Source: Micropterix aruncella | Taxonomy: Eukaryota > Arthropoda > Insecta > Lepidoptera > Micropterigidae | Assembly: GCA_944548615.1 (NCBI GenBank) | Contig: OX155967.1 | Coordinates: 8,126,024-8,190,023 of the forward strand | DNA: 64,000 nt | Direction of reading: 5' to 3' | Part shown: piece after piece, positions 62,085-64,000 of the stretch | Position numbering within the stretch: the stretch's first letter is position 1 | Layout of the letters: every line of letters begins with the position of its first letter | The notes under the pieces: model-generated | What the model saw: only the letters and a program-made list of their open reading frames with translations | What the model was told of the DNA's origin: nothing | Databases searched by the model: none | Position numbers and translations under genes: made by a program

Positions 62085-64000
62085 CCGAGGTGAGCGACCT
62101 GAAAATTATATTTGATACACAGTTGAATTTCCGTGCATTTAATACAAATATTTGTAATCGCGCTAGCAAAATGGTCAGTTTTGTTATTCGCATATCGATG
62201 GCATAGAATGCAGATGTGGTATGTGCAACGGAATACATTTTACAGGACAGCAATTTTAAAGTTTGGATATCTGGTACTTTTAAGCTTTTATTATTATAGC
62301 TCCTATATTTCTATATACTGTAAACTAGTTCATTGGCTAACACAATATAGGTAATTATAATAATAAAAGTAAAATATGGATGCTTAAATTTGAATTAATT
62401 ACCTATAGGTGTGCACTTACCACTTCTGTCTACTGCTCTATTGTACATAACACAATTGTCTGCTTTTGATATCAGTTTCTTTTAAAAGAAGAACATGAAA
62501 AAAATACCTTTTTAAAATTGAAAAATATTTAATTAAGTTTAGTAAAGTACATAGAAGTTATTAAACAATCATGGATAGTTTTATGCAAGATTAATCTCTG
62601 GATTTTTTAAACTAAGTGGGTTTACCTAATTAACAAAAACAACTCAAATTTTATTCCTCATCTTTAGAATCCACTCATCTAAACATGCGGGAACTTGAAG
62701 GCAGAGAATGATAAAAATATTCATAATCCTGTGGGATTACTTAACCATCAAGTAGAGACAATAAGTCCTTCTTCTTGGCTTCTGTGATAGTCAAGGTTTA
62801 ATTGTATTTAATATTATATCTTGCTGCCAATCCGCTGCCTGTAAGTTAAAACTATGATTACAAATCACAATCATTTAGCAGAGAAGGTAACAAACACATT
62901 TTTTTCTTTTTACCTTAGCCCTTCTTCTTTGATTAATATTAATTTTCATGAAGTTTTCTTCATCGAGGTCATATTTGTACATAATAATATTGGGCTTAGT
63001 TTTGGTAAATCGCAGCCATTTAATTTTCAGCCAATTCACAGTGTTTTTGTCATTATTTTATGTAGTATTGTGTACTACTTGATTGGTCAATAAATTAAAA
63101 TCGTAAAAGTCATTGTTAGTCAAAACATTTACAATACATATATGGGTTTGGATTTATTCTAGTAGCAGAAATTAGGAAGGCTTGTGTGATTTATTTTTTA
63201 AAATGTTTTCTAGCCCTTTCTATTGTGGCATGCATGGCATCTGCTTCTAATAAGAATGCCCAGATTCCATATACTTGAGATATATTGTCTACAGGTGGCT
63301 TAAATTATTCACAGCATATAACATTGCAGCACAGACATATTCATTTCTGTTTTGGCCTCCACATGTGTCAGAGAAAGAAGAAACATGAGTCACGGTGTCA
63401 GGCAATGACTCCAAATATTTTAAAAACAGGTACCTATTTCATTGCTGCCTTTCTGAGCAATACATTCATCCCATAAGTAGCAGTAACCATCTGGAATGGT
63501 TTTCATATATTGTGAAATTATATGCATTAAATTTTCTCTTTCTCTTGTAATAAATAGCAGAATCATCTGCAAATGGGAGAGTCAATATACTTTGCAAGTT
63601 AAACGAAACCAATCTGAATGTTTTACCATGATTCTCTTGTGCCTTAATTTTTTTCACATTGTTTCATTTTCATTGATGCATTTTCTCTGGCTTTATGTGC
63701 TGCCCATTAATCTTTCGAGTCATCTTTATTTGATGAGGCATTATATGCATTACATTTTGTACACTAATCCTTTTTTTGGCTGATAAAAGCTTAAGAGCCT
63801 TATTACAAAATAGCGTAGGTATTCTTTTAAAATGAGTTGAAAAAATGAACGCATTTTTTTTTGGATGTAACTATAAAAGATAGGATAAATAAATAAATAA
63901 ATAACTATTCAACCCTGGGAGAAAACCGCGGCACTGAGCGCTCTTCTCTTGCGCAAGCAAATATATACACAATTTCTAATTGTTTTTTGCAGTGTTTTCT
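62085..64000. other. AT-rich stretch, no gene supported
   Basis: Several open frames exist on both strands but have low-complexity or random composition, no splice-consistent conserved motifs and no recognisable domain. Confidence 0.45.

Noticed and set aside
1..64000. Telomeric TTAGG arrays, rDNA, bacterial defence systems or operons
   Set aside because: None seen. Intron-bearing genes and eukaryotic transposons account for the recognisable sequence.

Overview
The window looks like nuclear DNA of an arthropod, most likely an insect. The base composition is AT-rich, the genes have short exons and kilobase-scale introns, and the repeats are typical of insects: mariner/Tc1-like, hAT-like, piggyBac-like TTAA elements, a Copia element primed by an initiator-Met half-tRNA, jockey/I-type LINEs and a tRNA-derived SINE. 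I cannot name the species or order from sequence alone. There is no sign of a bacterial, plasmid or viral replicon.

Four host genes can be supported. (1) At 1458-1559 (-) is the first coding exon of a C/EBP-gamma/Irbp18-type bZIP factor; the rest lies beyond the left edge. (2) At 11385-21676 (-) is a complete five-exon SMAP-type Arf GTPase-activating protein of 414 residues, whose exon phases add up exactly. (3) At 24052-25704 (+) is DENND6, a DENN-domain Rab exchange factor, with an intronless 550-codon reading frame. (4) At 34105-56983 (+) is DSCC1 (DCC1), the cohesion/alternative clamp-loader subunit, in six recognisable exons. Its first exon is probably the short ATG exon ending at 22822. 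If so, DENND6 is nested on the same strand inside DSCC1 intron 1, and DSCC1 and SMAP start divergently about 1.1 kb apart.

Layout: 1-11 kb holds the bZIP exon, tandem repeats, TTAA MITEs, hAT MITEs and an RNase H LINE. 11-22 kb is SMAP, with LINE, mariner and R2-like debris in its introns. 20.0-20.35 kb holds a striking tandem palindrome upstream of SMAP exon 2. 22-34 kb holds the promoter region, DENND6, a DD41D-type transposon copy and several MITEs. 34-57 kb is DSCC1, whose introns have absorbed a second DD41D transposon, LINEs, a mariner remnant, two SINE copies, a mariner that itself contains a SINE and a complete Copia element, and a repeat with a 273-bp tandem expansion. 57-61.5 kb is a LINE split by a GC-rich inverted-repeat element, followed by a jockey-type LINE. 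61.5-64 kb is AT-rich with one doubtful terminal exon.

The four host genes do not form a pathway: they act in transcription, Arf/clathrin traffic, Rab traffic and chromosome cohesion. I found no convincing undescribed multi-gene system. The most interesting points are the apparently nested intronless DENND6, the Copia element with identical LTRs but a deleted RNase H, the three-level transposon nest, and the perfect 61-bp palindrome repeated every 143 bp.
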